Under the pieces are notes generated by a model. It ran no database searches. It saw nothing but the letters and a program-made list of their open reading frames with translations, and was not told where the DNA came from. This document shows, in pieces, positions 23,796-34,841 of a stretch of 64,000 bases of DNA. This DNA comes from Castor canadensis. Its lineage: Eukaryota; Chordata; Mammalia; Rodentia; Castoridae. Every line of letters starts with the position of its first letter. The first letter of the stretch is position 1. The stretch spans positions 51,961,638 to 52,025,637 of the forward strand of contig NC_133398.1 of NCBI RefSeq assembly GCF_047511655.1. Reading direction: 5' to 3'. The position numbers and the translations under genes were made by a program.

Positions 23796-24880
23796 CCGAA
23801 TTGATATGTAATTGGGAATTCTCTCAGGTAATTTATATTTGGGTAATAGAGGTTTTTCACCAAGACTGTCAAAGGACTACCTTTCAAATGACTAGAAAGA
23901 AAATGATGTATTTGCAGTTTCTGTGTTCTCATCTTCCATGGCAATCAAAAATATAGAAGTGAATTCATTCAGACAACTGATTTCAGATTAAAGAAACTGG
24001 AGAGTGACCATGAGGTGGGAGAAGTGGTGGAGAAGAGCAGATTTATATACTGTTCTTAAAGCAGATTCTTAGGTTTTGAAGTTAAAGTTGAAAGAAGGAG
24101 AACAAAGACAGAGTCTCTGAATTGACACATGAGTGAGGCCTTCAACTGGAAGTAATATGATTTCTCTGAGGTGGGAACTTGAGGCTCATCCACTGCAGAG
24201 GACTCGTCTTGTCGACACAGACATTCCATCTCCTGTCTGCATGAGGTCAGTTAACCTTCCAGGACAATAGAGTAATGAGAGAACTAAAATGTAATTTTAT
24301 AAATGATTCTTAGTGCTCAAGGAAAATGCAGCTCTTATAGGACAAAGGAGGGGTAGAATCTTTACTTAAGGTCCTGAGATAAAATGCAGGTGACTTGCTC
24401 CTAAAAACATTGAGCACTGGGATCCACCTAATATTTTTGCATAGTAGAACTTTTGTAGGATACTGGGATAAGAATTGACCTCACAGAGGGCAATGCAGAA
24501 TGGTAAAGTAGAAACTTTTTCCATTTGATTCCATGCATGAGAAGGATCAGTATAAATGGAGAGACTATTTTCAGAAGAGAGGGAGAACATTGGGAACAAT
24601 AAGAGAGGAATAGGAGTGGTGAAAATTCTGGAGAAAGAGAAAGGAAACAGCATAAGTTAGGAATTAGCCTGTGGCTCCAGTGCCAGCTCCCTGGGGGTGG
24701 GAGGATAAAGCCTTCACCACAAGGTAAGCTAGGCAACCTCAGCAACCTATATAGCCTCAGTATAAACCCATACCTCCTATAAACCTTAAAAGCAGTGTGG
24801 TGATTAATTTCACCTATGTGACAGGCTACCATCAGACAAGAAAGACATTTTTTCATTCCCAATATCTCATCTATAGCAAG
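23796..24880. other. Unassigned DNA
   Basis: No assigned repeat. A 144-codon minus frame at 24428-24862 has no domain. The right end may already belong to the 5' UTR of the old L1 that follows. Confidence 0.35.
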
Positions 24881-25525
24881 TGGTTATCTTACAGTTCAAG
24901 ACAGAGCTACTATGAGGATTTGAAAACAAGGCATAAGTGTGGCTTGGGGAGTCTTGGGACACATTCTGGGAGTGAGACTGCCATGACAGGGAGTTATAGA
25001 GAGGGAGAGGGTCTGAAGTAGGCCCATTGAGTTTAAGCAGCAGGAGCTTGGGCAGTGAAGGGCATGGAAGTCAGTGGCTCTGCCCTCCTTTGTGAGAGAA
25101 ATTCCCATTGTCTAAGGATCACTGAGGAAACAGGGCACCAAGCCTGTGGTTTGCAAAGTGCTTGGGCTGCAGAACCTTTCTAATAGCTGCGGGTGTTTGA
25201 TGCCAGGTGATATTTGAGACAGAGATACTCTGGGGACTGGAAAACAAGAACAATCATAGCTTAGAGACTCTTGAAACACCTGGATACAGTGTCAAGGAGG
25301 GAGACAACCATGAGAGGCAGTCATGGAAAGGAAGAGGGTCTGACCTGAGCCTACTGAGAAGTTCAAGCTTTGGGGAACGTGGACAGTGAAAGATGTGCTG
25401 GTTGGTAACATTGCTCTACCTGGTGAGAGTAAATCCCACATTGCAGATACAGAGCATCAAGTCCATGACTGACAAAGTGCTCAGTTTCCAGTACCTGTCT
25501 GGCAATTCAGCTGCTATGCTTGTTA
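24881..25525 (+). repeat. Two tandem 5' UTR units of about 320 bp
   Basis: The motif 'gagggtctga' at 25007 recurs at 25334, and 'caaagtgct' at 25154 recurs at 25473, giving a period of about 319-327 bp with small indels. Flanking blocks ('ccatgacagg' vs 'ccatgagagg', 'gggcaccaagc' vs 'gagcatcaagt') also align. Divergence is high. Tandem promoter units are known in some mammalian L1 5' UTRs. Confidence 0.55.
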
Positions 25526-25979
25526 ACAGACAGAACTAAGCACTGAGCAGAGGACCCAAGGATCATATGACTTCTCCCCAGCCTCCTTCCTCCCACAGGG
25601 TGATAAATTACTGAGCAGGCTCTGAAAGCACTGAGACCATCATGCAGAGTACCTTAGAACCTCAGTTCTCCATCACCACTATAGAACTCAGTAGTCTGTT
25701 TGCTTCCCCTGTATCCGATGCATTAAGGAGATCCTAGGCTTGGATGTTTGCTACCCCTGAGGGTACAAACTGGGGGAGAGGGGCTCTGTAGCAATATGTC
25801 CTACAGATTCAAAACTCCTTGATGTCAGTAGTGGTTTTCACTACACAAAGAAGAGAATCTTCTAAGGTGAAATCAACACAGAAGCAGACAATTGACCCTT
25901 TACCAACCTGCCCTCAGCACATATATAGTACCAACTCATAGAGTGGAACTACAAGGGACTCCAACTAGTTTTCCTTTAT

Positions 25980-26057
25980 CTGGTGCTGGGGATCTGGCCT
26001 GGTGCCTTGAACATGTTGGCAAATGTTTAGTTACTACTGAGCTATAACCCCAGACCA
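25980..26057 (-). repeat. ID-type tRNA-derived SINE
   Basis: On the plus strand, 'tggtgctggggatctggcct', 'gccttgaacatgttggcaaa' and 'actgagctataaccccagac' are the antisense of an ID element. It sits inside the old L1. Confidence 0.7.
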
Positions 26058-26376
26058 GTGGTGAGAAACTATACCTCAACCCTGCCACTACACACTACAC
26101 AACCAATGACTTTGCCTCAGATGCACAAATCTCAATGCAAAAACACAGGAAATATGAAAAAACAAGCAATATAACTCCTTCAAAGGCAACAACTCCACAA
26201 TAAACACCAATGATAGTGAAGTGGATGAAATCTAAGACAAAAAATTCTAAAGAATACTTATAAAACTAATCAAATGGAGAAATGTTCAACATCCTTATTC
26301 ACTAATGAAATGCAAATCAAAATGACACTGAGATTCCATCTCATCCCAGTCAGAATGGCTTTCATCAAGAAAACAA

Positions 26377-27637
26377 CCAGATCCAAGATGGTGACTGGGG
26401 CACAGTTGAAGACAGCATGAGCTCTGTGAATCAAGGACCTTGCTGAAACACTGGAGCCACACTTGGTAGAAGTGAAGCACCAGGGAGAGTTGAAACTTTG
26501 GCACCCTGAACCCCTAGCCTGTGGAACCCTTCTCCATGCCACAATACACTGAGAGAACAGGTCGGCAACCATCCCCATGCCACTGGCTGCCAGCTCCAAA
26601 GGTGCTTGGGAGACCTTTGGCAAACCAAACAGGCGAGCGCCAAGCATCATGCAGTATCCCTCAGCCACCCCTGGGATAAGCCAGCACAACACCCCTGGAC
26701 AGACTGATCCCCTGCAAAAACAAAACAAAACTGAACAACAAACAATGGAACTGAAACCTAGTGCACAGCAGAGAGGGCAGGGTTTGCTGAAAGCGCACCA
26801 GAGAAAGGGGGAAGAGCAAGGAGCTGAACTTGTGCAAACCATCAGTAAAAAAACAGCAGGACAGCTGACAGTGGGCAGGTGATAAGCTGCTGCCTGAAGT
26901 AGGGAAGGAGTGAAGGTGGCAGACTACAGAGCTCAGTCCCTGGGCACCCACAGTCAGACGGCTCTTGCAGTGTTAAGGAACAAACAGCAAACCATCACAA
27001 CATGCTGACAGTGGCAGCCAGCTGCCGGATCACTGACCTTGCCCTTGCCCCAGGGAAAGGGGGTGAGGCAAAGACACAAGCCCCTAGTAAACAAGCACAG
27101 AGATAAGCCAACTTCAAAGCAGGACAACTAGTAGACTGCAGATCTGCCATACCTCACTGCAGGAGAAGCTGACCAAGCAGCAGCTGCTGAAAGACAGAAG
27201 AAAAAAAAAAAAAAAAACTACCCGTAGGCCAACCACCTGGCAAGACTAAGACAGAGCTTCTGCTTAAATACCAACACTGGGACTGGATACTGGAGGAGTA
27301 ACACCAGAACTTAAACTAATACTGAAATTCTATTGATCTTGAACCTGGAGTTTTTGTTTATTTGTTTGTTTGCTCATCTCTCTCCATTGATTTCTTTGAG
27401 TTTTTTCCTTTGTTTTTGTTTATTTTGTTTTTCAGGTTTTTTTGTTGTTTTTTTGTTTTATCACTGTGAATTCATTAATACTAAATTACACCCAAACCAG
27501 GGACAAAAACAGCACACATACAATTATCTAAAAACCCAATATAGCCACAAAACAAAATTTAACCAAGGGAAAGAAAACAGGTGACTGAAACTACCAACTA
27601 GCCTATCAAGAACAGTTATACAATACCAACAGGAACA
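26377..27637 (+). promoter_or_regulatory. L1 5' UTR (internal promoter region)
   Basis: The element begins CCAGATCCAAGATGGTGACT. The CAAGATGG core a few bases from the start resembles the YY1 site used to set the start of transcription in primate L1. The first 800 bp are relatively GC-rich. An A-run lies at 27201-27219 and a T-rich stretch with many TTTG units at 27345-27465. Promoter activity is inferred from family knowledge. Confidence 0.7.
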
Positions 27638-28834
27638 ATGGGAAGAAGAAAAAGGGATGGAAACAATGCCCCCCCCCAAAATAACTTAATACAGGATTCA
27701 GAGGGAAATGAAGAAAATGGATACCCAGTTTCAGATGCCAACAAAACAAAGATAAATGATGGCAAGGAACCCAATGATGCCCACAAGAACAACCTTAAAG
27801 AGGATATCCTGCAAGTAATCACTGAGAATTTCATGGAGATGATACTAGACATGGTTAACCAAAATGTACAAGAGGCACTCGAGAAATTTCAAGACACCAA
27901 AAATAAAGAATATGAGAAGACACAGAAACAAATAAATGAAATCATCGGAGCCCTAAATAAACACCAAAGTGAAACAGAGAACACTATAAATAGGAAGATA
28001 AATGAATTAAAGATGAAAATAGACAATATTAAAGAGGAAGTGACCCATGACATGGAAAACCTCAGAAAAAAGAATGAAACAGAAACACAAAGCACAATAG
28101 AAGGCCACTCCACCAGACTAGAAAAAGCAGAAAACAGAATCTCAGAACTGGAAGATAAAATGGAAATTCAAGGAAAAACTGAAGAACTATTAGTTAAACA
28201 ACTCAATATCTATGAAAGGAATATGCAAGAACTCAGTGACTCCGCAAAAGACCAAACCTGAGAATCATAGGCATTGAAGAAGGAGAAGAGGTCCAAACAA
28301 AAGAGATTCACAATATATTCAACAATATAATAACAGAAAATTTCCAAATCTAGAGAAAGTTATGCCCACTTAAGTACAGGAAGTCTCCAGGACACTAAAC
28401 AGACTTGACCAAAATAGAACTACTCCACAGCATAGTATCATTAAAACAACAAGCACAGAGAATAGAGAAAGAATATTGAAGAGTGTAAGAGAGAAAAACC
28501 AGATAACATGCAAAGGTAAACTCAACAGAATTACAGCAGATTTCTCAACAGAAACCTTAAAAGCAAGAAGGGCTTGGAGTGAGGTATTCCAGACACTGAA
28601 TGAAAATAACTTCAACCCTAGGATACTCTACCCAGCAAACTATCATTCCAAATAGATGGAGCAATAAAAGTTTTCCATGATAAGTAGAAACTAAAACAAT
28701 ATATGACCACTAAGCCACCACTACAAAAGATTCTTCAAGGAATTCTGCACATAGAAAATGAAAGCAAACAAAACCATGTGAGGATAGGCAGTACCAAACC
28801 ACAGGAGAAGAAAAGACAAGGAATCAGAGAGTAA
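27638..28834 (+). pseudogene. L1 ORF1 (RNA-binding chaperone), broken
   Basis: ORF1p trimerises through a coiled coil and coats L1 RNA in the cytoplasm. The open part (27638-28261, 207 codons) starts MGRRKRDGN and shows a long charged heptad-rich helix from about residue 50 to 200. A frameshift at about 28255 ends this frame in TGA (28259-28261). The RNA-recognition domain continues in the next frame with NLRIIGIEEG, and another shift near 28340 leads to the C-terminal domain (RNRTTPQHS, then ADFSTETLKARRAW and NPRILYPAN). In-frame stops also occur near 28377 and 28655. Original length was about 400 codons, longer than the 338 of human ORF1p, mainly through the C-terminal tail. Confidence 0.88.
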
Positions 28835-28880
28835 CATAGATTCAGCTGCACACAAACCCTTAAACAACAAAAACAACTAA

Positions 28881-31800
28881 ATGACAGGAATCACCACATA
28901 CCTATCAATATTAACACTGAATGTTATTGGGCTAACAACTCCATCAAAACACACTGTTTGGCAAACTGGATTAAAAGGAAGACCCAACAATTTGTTGTTT
29001 AGAACAGACCCATCTCATTGACAGAAACAAGCACTGGCTTAAGGTGAAAGGCTGGAAGAAGATTTACCAAGCCAATGGCCCCATAAAACAAGTAGGAGTA
29101 GTTTACTTATTGGACAAAGTAAACATCAAACTTACACTGATCAAATGAGATAAAGAAGGGCATTCCATACTGATAAAAGGAGAAATATACCAAAAGGAAA
29201 TAACAATTACCAACCTATATGCACCCAATGTCAATGCACCCAATTTCATCAAACATACTCTGAAGGACCTAAAAGTATATAAAGACTCAAACAAAGTGGT
29301 AGTTGGAGACTTTCATATCCCCCCATCATCAATAGATAGGTCATCCAAACAAAAAATCAATAAAGAAATTCTAGAACTAAATCACACCATAGATTAAATG
29401 GACCTAGTTGATGACTACAGAATATTTCCTCCAACTTCTGCCTATATACATTCTTCTCAGCAGCCCATGGAACCTTCTTCAAAATTGATCATACCTTAAG
29501 CCACAAAGCAAGCCTCAGCAAATATAAGAAAATAGAAATAATCATATGTATTCTATCTGATTACAATGCATTAAAACTGGAACTCAACAACAAAAACAAC
29601 AGCAGAAAATATGCAAACAATTAGAAGCTGAACAACACATTGCTCAATGATCAATGGGTCATTGATGAAATAAAAGAGGAAATTAAAAGGTTCCTGGAAA
29701 TTAATGAAAATGAAAACATGACCTACCAGAACCTACGGGACACAGCAAAGGCAGTCCTGGGAGGAAAGTTTATAGCCATGAGTGCACATATTAAAAGAAC
29801 AGAAAGATCTCAAATCAATGACCTAATGCTATATCTCAAACTCCTAGAAAAACAAGAACAAGCAAATCTCAAAACAAGCAGAAGGAGAGAAATAATAACA
29901 ATAAGGGCTGAAATTAATGAAATAGAAACAAACAAAAAAAAATACAAAGAATCAATGAAACAAAAAGCTGGTTCTTTGAAAAAATAAATAAGATTGACAG
30001 ACCCAATGAGGAGAGAAAAAACCAAAATCAGTAAAATCAGAAATGCAAGAGGGGAGATAACAACCAACACCACAGAAATCCAGGAAATCATTAGAGACTA
30101 CTTTGAGAACCTATATTCTAATAAATTTGAAAATCTTGAAGAAATGGACAGATTTCTAGAAACTTATGACCATCCAAAACTGAACTAAGAGGATATTAAT
30201 CATCTAAATAGATCTATAACACAAAATGATATTGAAGCAGCAATAAAGAGTCTCCCAAAAGAGAAAAGTCCAGAACCTGGATTCTTTGCTGAATTCTATC
30301 AGACCTTTAAAGAAGAACTAATAAGAACCCTCCTTAAACTGTTCCACGAAATAGAAAGGGAAGGAACACTGCCTAACTCACTTTATGAAGCCAGTATTAC
30401 ACTCATCCTCAAACCAGAGAAAGACACCTCCAGAGAGGAGAACTATAGGCCGATCTCTTTAATGAACATCGATGCAAAAATCCTCAATAAAATAATGGCA
30501 AACTGAATCCAACAACACATCAGAAAGATTAATCACCATGACCAAGTCACATTCATCCTAGGGCTGCAGGGGTGGTTCAACATACACAAGTCTATAAATG
30601 TAATACAGCACATTAATAGAAGCAAAGACAAAAACAACTTGATCATCTCAACAGATGCAGAAAAAGCCTTTGATAAGATCCAACACCACTTCATGATAAA
30701 AGCTCTAAGAAAACTAGGAATAGAAGGAATATACCTCAACATTGTAAAGGCTATATACAAGAAACCTACAGCCACCATCATACTTAATGGTGAAAGCCTG
30801 AAACCATTTCCCCTAAAATCAGGAATGAGACAAGGGTGCCCACTCTCCCCACTCCTATTCAATATAGTCCTGGAATTTCTAGCCAGAGCAATTAGGGAAG
30901 AGGAAGAAGTAAAAGGAATACAAATAGGTAAAGAAGCTGTCAAAATATCCCTACTTGCAGATGATATGATCCTATACCTTAAGGACCCCAAATACTCTAC
31001 CCAACATCTCCTAGATACCATAAACAACTTCAGCAAGGTGGCAGGATACAAAATCAACTTACAAAAATCATTAGCCTTTGTATACACCAACAATGAACAA
31101 ACTGAGAAAGAATATGTGGAAACAATTCCATTTATAATAGCCTCAAAAAAAATCAAATACCTAGGAGTAAACTTAATAAAGGATGTGAATGACCTCTACA
31201 AGAGAACTACAAACCCCTCAAGAAAGAGATCGAGGAAGACTACAGAAGATGGAGAGATCTCCCGTGCTCATGGATTGGTAGAATCAACATAGTAAAAATG
31301 GCTATACTACCAAAAGCAATCTACATGTTTACTGTCATTCCCATCAAAATCCCAATGACATTCATCACAAGATTGAAAAATGTGCCCTAAAGTTCATTTG
31401 GAAACACAAGAGACCGCAAATAGCTAAGGCAGTACTCAGCAAAAAGAGCAATGCTGGAGGTATCACAATACCCGACTTCAAACTATATTACAAAGCAATA
31501 ACAATAAAAACAGCATGGTACTGGCACAAAAACAGACATGAAGACCAGTGGAACAGAATAGAGGACCCGGATAGGAATCCACACAGCTATGCCCACCTTA
31601 TTTTTGACAAAGGTGCCAAAAATATACAATGGAGAAAAGACAGCCTCTTCAACAAATGTTGCTGGAAAAGTGGTTATTTGCTTGCAAAAAAACCTGAAAC
31701 TAGATCCATGTTTATCACCTGTACTAGTATCAACTCAAAATAGGTCAAGGACCTTAATATCAGGACCAAAACTCTGAAGTTAGTACAGGAAAGAGAAGGG

Positions 31801-32681
31801 AATACTCTGGAAGTAATAGGTATAGGCAAGGACTTCCTCAATAGAATCCCAGCAGCTCAGCAACTAAGAGAAAGGATGCACAAATGGGACTTCATAAAAT
31901 TAAAATGCTTCTGGACAACAAAAAAAATGGTCTCTAAACTGCTGACCACCCACAGAGTGGAAGAAAATATTTGCCAGCTATACATCAGACAAAGGACTGA
32001 TAACCATAATATACAGGGTACTTAAAAAAACTAAACTCTCCCAAAATCAATGAACCAATAAAGAAATGGGCAACTGAACTAAACAGAACTTTCTCAAAAG
32101 ACAAAATTCAAATGGCCAAAAAACACATGAAAATATGCTCACCATCTCTAGCCATAAAGGAAATGCAAATCAAAACCACACTAAGATTCCACCTCACCCC
32201 TGTTAGAATAACCATAATAAAAAACATGACCAACAACATATGTTGGTGAGGATGTGGGAATAAAGGAACCCTCGTACATTGCTGGTGGGAATGCAAACTC
32301 TTGCAACCACTCTGGAAAACAATATGGCGGCTTCTTAAAAATCTAAACATAGATCTGCCATATAATCCAGCAATCCAACTCCTGGGGATATACCCAAAGG
32401 AAAGTGACACGGGTTACTCCAGAGGCACCTGCACACCCATGTTTATTGCAGTGCTACTCACAATAGCCAAGTTATGTAAACAGCCAAGATGCCCCTTTAC
32501 TGACAAATGGATTAAGAAAATGTGGTATTTATACATAATGGAATTTTACTTAACCACAAAGAAGAATGAAATCTTACCATTCTCAACTAAATGGATGGAA
32601 CTGGAGAACATCATTCTGAGCGAGGTTAGCCAGGCTCAGATTACCAAAAATCATATGTTCTCCCTCATATGCAGACTTTAG
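28881..32681 (+). pseudogene. L1 ORF2 (endonuclease / reverse transcriptase), broken
   Basis: ORF2p nicks genomic DNA and reverse transcribes L1 RNA at the nick. Original length was about 1267 codons, close to the human 1275. The start MTGITTYLSILTLNVIGL matches the endonuclease N-terminus. A frameshift follows before 29000, then stops at 29146 and 29395. The linker is open at 29640-29987. The reverse transcriptase is best preserved at 30639-31200 ([27 protein letters not shown], and [10 protein letters not shown] with the catalytic Asp pair at 30960-30965). Nonsense TGA codons at 30504 and 32247 each replace an expected Arg. A frameshift near 31200 separates the C-terminus, which ends NHMFSLICRL. 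The zinc knuckle is interrupted by the second TGA. Confidence 0.9.
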
Positions 32682-33022
32682 ATCTAGGGCAAATACAGCA
32701 ATGTTGTTGCACTTGGGTCACATGACAAGGGGAGAGCACATAAGGGAGGTATGGGGATAGGTAGGAAACCCAAAACATGAAAGTGTCTGCTGTCCCCACT
32801 GCAGAGGAGCTAATACAGAAAACTTAAAGCGACAGAGGTCAATATGGGAAGGGAATCAGGAACTAGTGAAAAGGTCAGGTAGAGATGAATCAGCTTGCGT
32901 TGTAACACATTTGGACATGGAAGCAATGCTAGGAGTCTCTCAACTAGCAAAAATGATTTGTCTTTCTTCTTATTGTTTATGTCTTCTCTTCAACAAAATT
33001 GGAGAAAAGGGCAGAACAGGTT

Positions 33023-33080
33023 CTTACTGGAAGCAGGGGGTAGGAGGAAGGAGAGGGATGAGGTGGGGAGGCAGAGGGGA
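33023..33080 (+). other. Polypurine G-rich L1 3' UTR tract
   Basis: 'aagcagggggtaggaggaag' and 'gatgaggtggggaggcagag' give several G runs on the coding strand near the end of the 3' UTR. It is weaker than the tract at 14819-14882 but in the same place. Confidence 0.6.
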
Positions 33081-33154
33081 AAAATGGCCCAAACAATGTA
33101 TGCACATGTGAATAAATGAACAAAAGAATTAAAAAAAAGAAAGAAAGAAAACAA

Positions 33155-33890
33155 GCAACTAACCAACCAATACTGAAGAAAATATGTGACAAAGAACCCT
33201 CATATAATGTTTTGGAGAATGTGGTCACTATGGAAATCAGTATGAATTTTCCTTAAAATCTAAAAATAAAACTATCATATGATCCTGCTATACCATTCTT
33301 GAGCATATATTTGAAGAAATGTAAGTCAGGATATAATAGAGGCACCTGCACACCCATGTTTATAAAAGCACTATTCAAAGTAGCCAAGCTATTGAATCAG
33401 CCTAATTGCCCATCAGCAATTAATAAATAAAGAAAAAGGAGTACACATACATGATGGATTAGTATTTGTCCATAAAGAAGAACAAAATTATGTTGTTAGC
33501 AAGATAGTGTATGTAACTGGAGATCATTAGGTTGAGTGAGATAATCCAAAGTCATGAAGACACATTTGCACTCGTATGCAGAATCTAGACCTAAAACACG
33601 AATACTAATGTAATACTACTACTACTAGTGATAATATGACAGGATTGTAAAAGGGGGATTGTTTGGTATGGGAAGCCAGTGGGAATGGGGAGTAGGAAAG
33701 GAGTGGGTGATGAAGTGTGGTGTAATTAAAGTCCACTATATATATGAAAATAACACAATGAACCCACTAAACACTGTTAGAAGAAGAGAGGAGGTGAGAG
33801 GATGAGTAAGTGGTCAATTTGATCAAGGTACATTATATGCATGTATAAAATATCACAATGAAATCCTTTTGTACAATTAATTTATGCTAA
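33155..33890 (+). mobile_element. Old L1, 3' part, right of the nested insertion
   Basis: It continues the ORF2 sequence interrupted at 26376: 'cctcatataatgttttggag', 'tatggaaatcagtatgaatt', 'ctatcatatgatcctgctat' and 'gcacctgcacacccatgttt'. The 3' UTR ends in 'gtataaaatatcacaatgaa' and 'gtacaattaatttatgctaa'. This is the same subfamily type as 1-655. Confidence 0.85.
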
Positions 33891-33903
33891 TGAAAAAGGA
33901 CTG

Positions 33904-34086
33904 GGCTGGAGGAGCATCCTGTTATCCCAACTATGAGGCAGTGGAGAGGAGATGACTGTGGTCTGAGGCCCACCCAGGGAAAAGCACAAGAACTTAATGG
34001 AAAAATAAACTAAAACTAAAAATACTAGGGGCATGGCTCACGTGGTAGAACACCCCTGAGTTCAGCCTCAGTACTGTCTCACCCCC
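33904..34086 (+). repeat. Two-module SINE: B1-like arm plus ID-like module
   Basis: A degraded 7SL-like arm ('tatcccaactatgaggcagt', 'ggtctgaggcccacccaggg') is followed by an A-rich linker (34000-34025) and a tRNA-like module ('gcatggctcacgtggtagaa', 'cctgagttcagcctcagtac'). It is flanked by TGAAAAAGGACTG (33891-33903) and TGAAAAAGACTG (34087-34098), a target-site duplication with one base indel. The insertion is at the very end of the old L1. Confidence 0.8.
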
Positions 34087-34098
34087 TGAAAAAGACTG

Positions 34099-34841
34099 AC
34101 CTAACATCAAATAGTCTATAAATAAAATAATAGGCAAAACATTTTGGAATCTGTTTTCAAGTTTAACCTAAAATTTTAGGATCCTGATTTCATAAAGAAA
34201 AAAGAACAAACTATTTTAAAACTTGATTTAGAAATAGTTCCTAGAAAAATATTGAGTAAACCCCAATACCTCCTGGGAAGACAAGTGGCTGTTGAAAATC
34301 TGAAGCTAAATTGTGGAGATTTTTATGAATGAGCAACATGTGGATTAAATTACTCATATATGAGAAAAATCAAATGACAAAGCACTCTTGGCAGTTTTAT
34401 TGAGTCTGAATTATTTGAAAAACCATTCCAAGATACCTTAGAAATCCCAAATGGGGCCTAGTTTACCAACCATCTTTGGAAAATCAAATTAAAAAAAAAG
34501 ATGGTCTCTATTAGAGTGTGTAGAAGTCAGGATAAAAAAAAAGTTATCTGGTTTTACTGTGTTCTGGGTTTCTGCAGATGAGTGAGCCTGAGTAGGGACC
34601 ATGCACAGACCTTCCTGTAACCCTCAGGCTGTGCCTGGAGGTCAAGGTTCATTCTTAGTTCCTTTGACAATCTGTCTCCTTCTTTCTTGCTTTTTCTAAA
34701 GAGAGGTTTGGCAGATGGGCTAAAATATGCCTACTCACTGTGTTCCCTAATTTTTAAACTCAAGATATTGTCATTGATGAATAAGAACTGTTTTCTGAGG
34801 CATAATCAGTGGTCAACTGACTATATGCATTATGATTTTTT
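34099..34841. other. Unassigned DNA
   Basis: No repeat was recognised. Two A-runs at 34489 and 34534 may be tails of lost elements. Confidence 0.35.

Larger units (their letters stand above)
24881..26376 (+). mobile_element. Old L1, 5' part, split by a younger L1
   Basis: It consists of two diverged tandem 5' UTR units (24881-25206 and 25207-25525), further 5' UTR-like sequence, an ORF1-start-like block at about 26141-26270 ('ggaaatatgaaaaaacaagc', 'aggcaacaactccacaataa'), then a jump to the C-terminal half of ORF2 at about 26271 ('tgaaatgcaaatcaaaatga', 'tcagaatggctttcatcaag'). The element resumes at 33155 after the young insertion. It is interrupted by an ID SINE at 25980-26057. No functional frame remains. 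Confidence 0.65.
26377..33144 (+). mobile_element. Near full-length L1 (6.77 kb), inactive
   Basis: The element has a 5' UTR (26377-27637), ORF1 (27638-28834), a 46-bp spacer, ORF2 (28881-32681) and a 3' UTR with A-rich tail (32682-33144). It landed inside an older L1: target-site copies AAGAAAACAA lie at 26367-26376 and 33145-33154, and the older ORF2 sequence is continuous if the insert is removed. Both frames carry frameshifts and stop codons, so it cannot move. Untruncated length and a clean duplication fit normal target-primed reverse transcription. Confidence 0.93.

Noticed and set aside
23612-23956. 114-codon plus frame
   Set aside because: Runs through an antisense MIR and ordinary flanking DNA; peptide shows no domain.
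24428-24862. 144-codon minus frame
   Set aside because: Hydrophobic Leu/Ser/Pro-rich peptide without a known domain, no splice context, and overlapping frames of similar quality nearby.
30533-31156. 207-codon minus frame
   Set aside because: Antisense shadow of the well-preserved reverse-transcriptase region of L1 ORF2.
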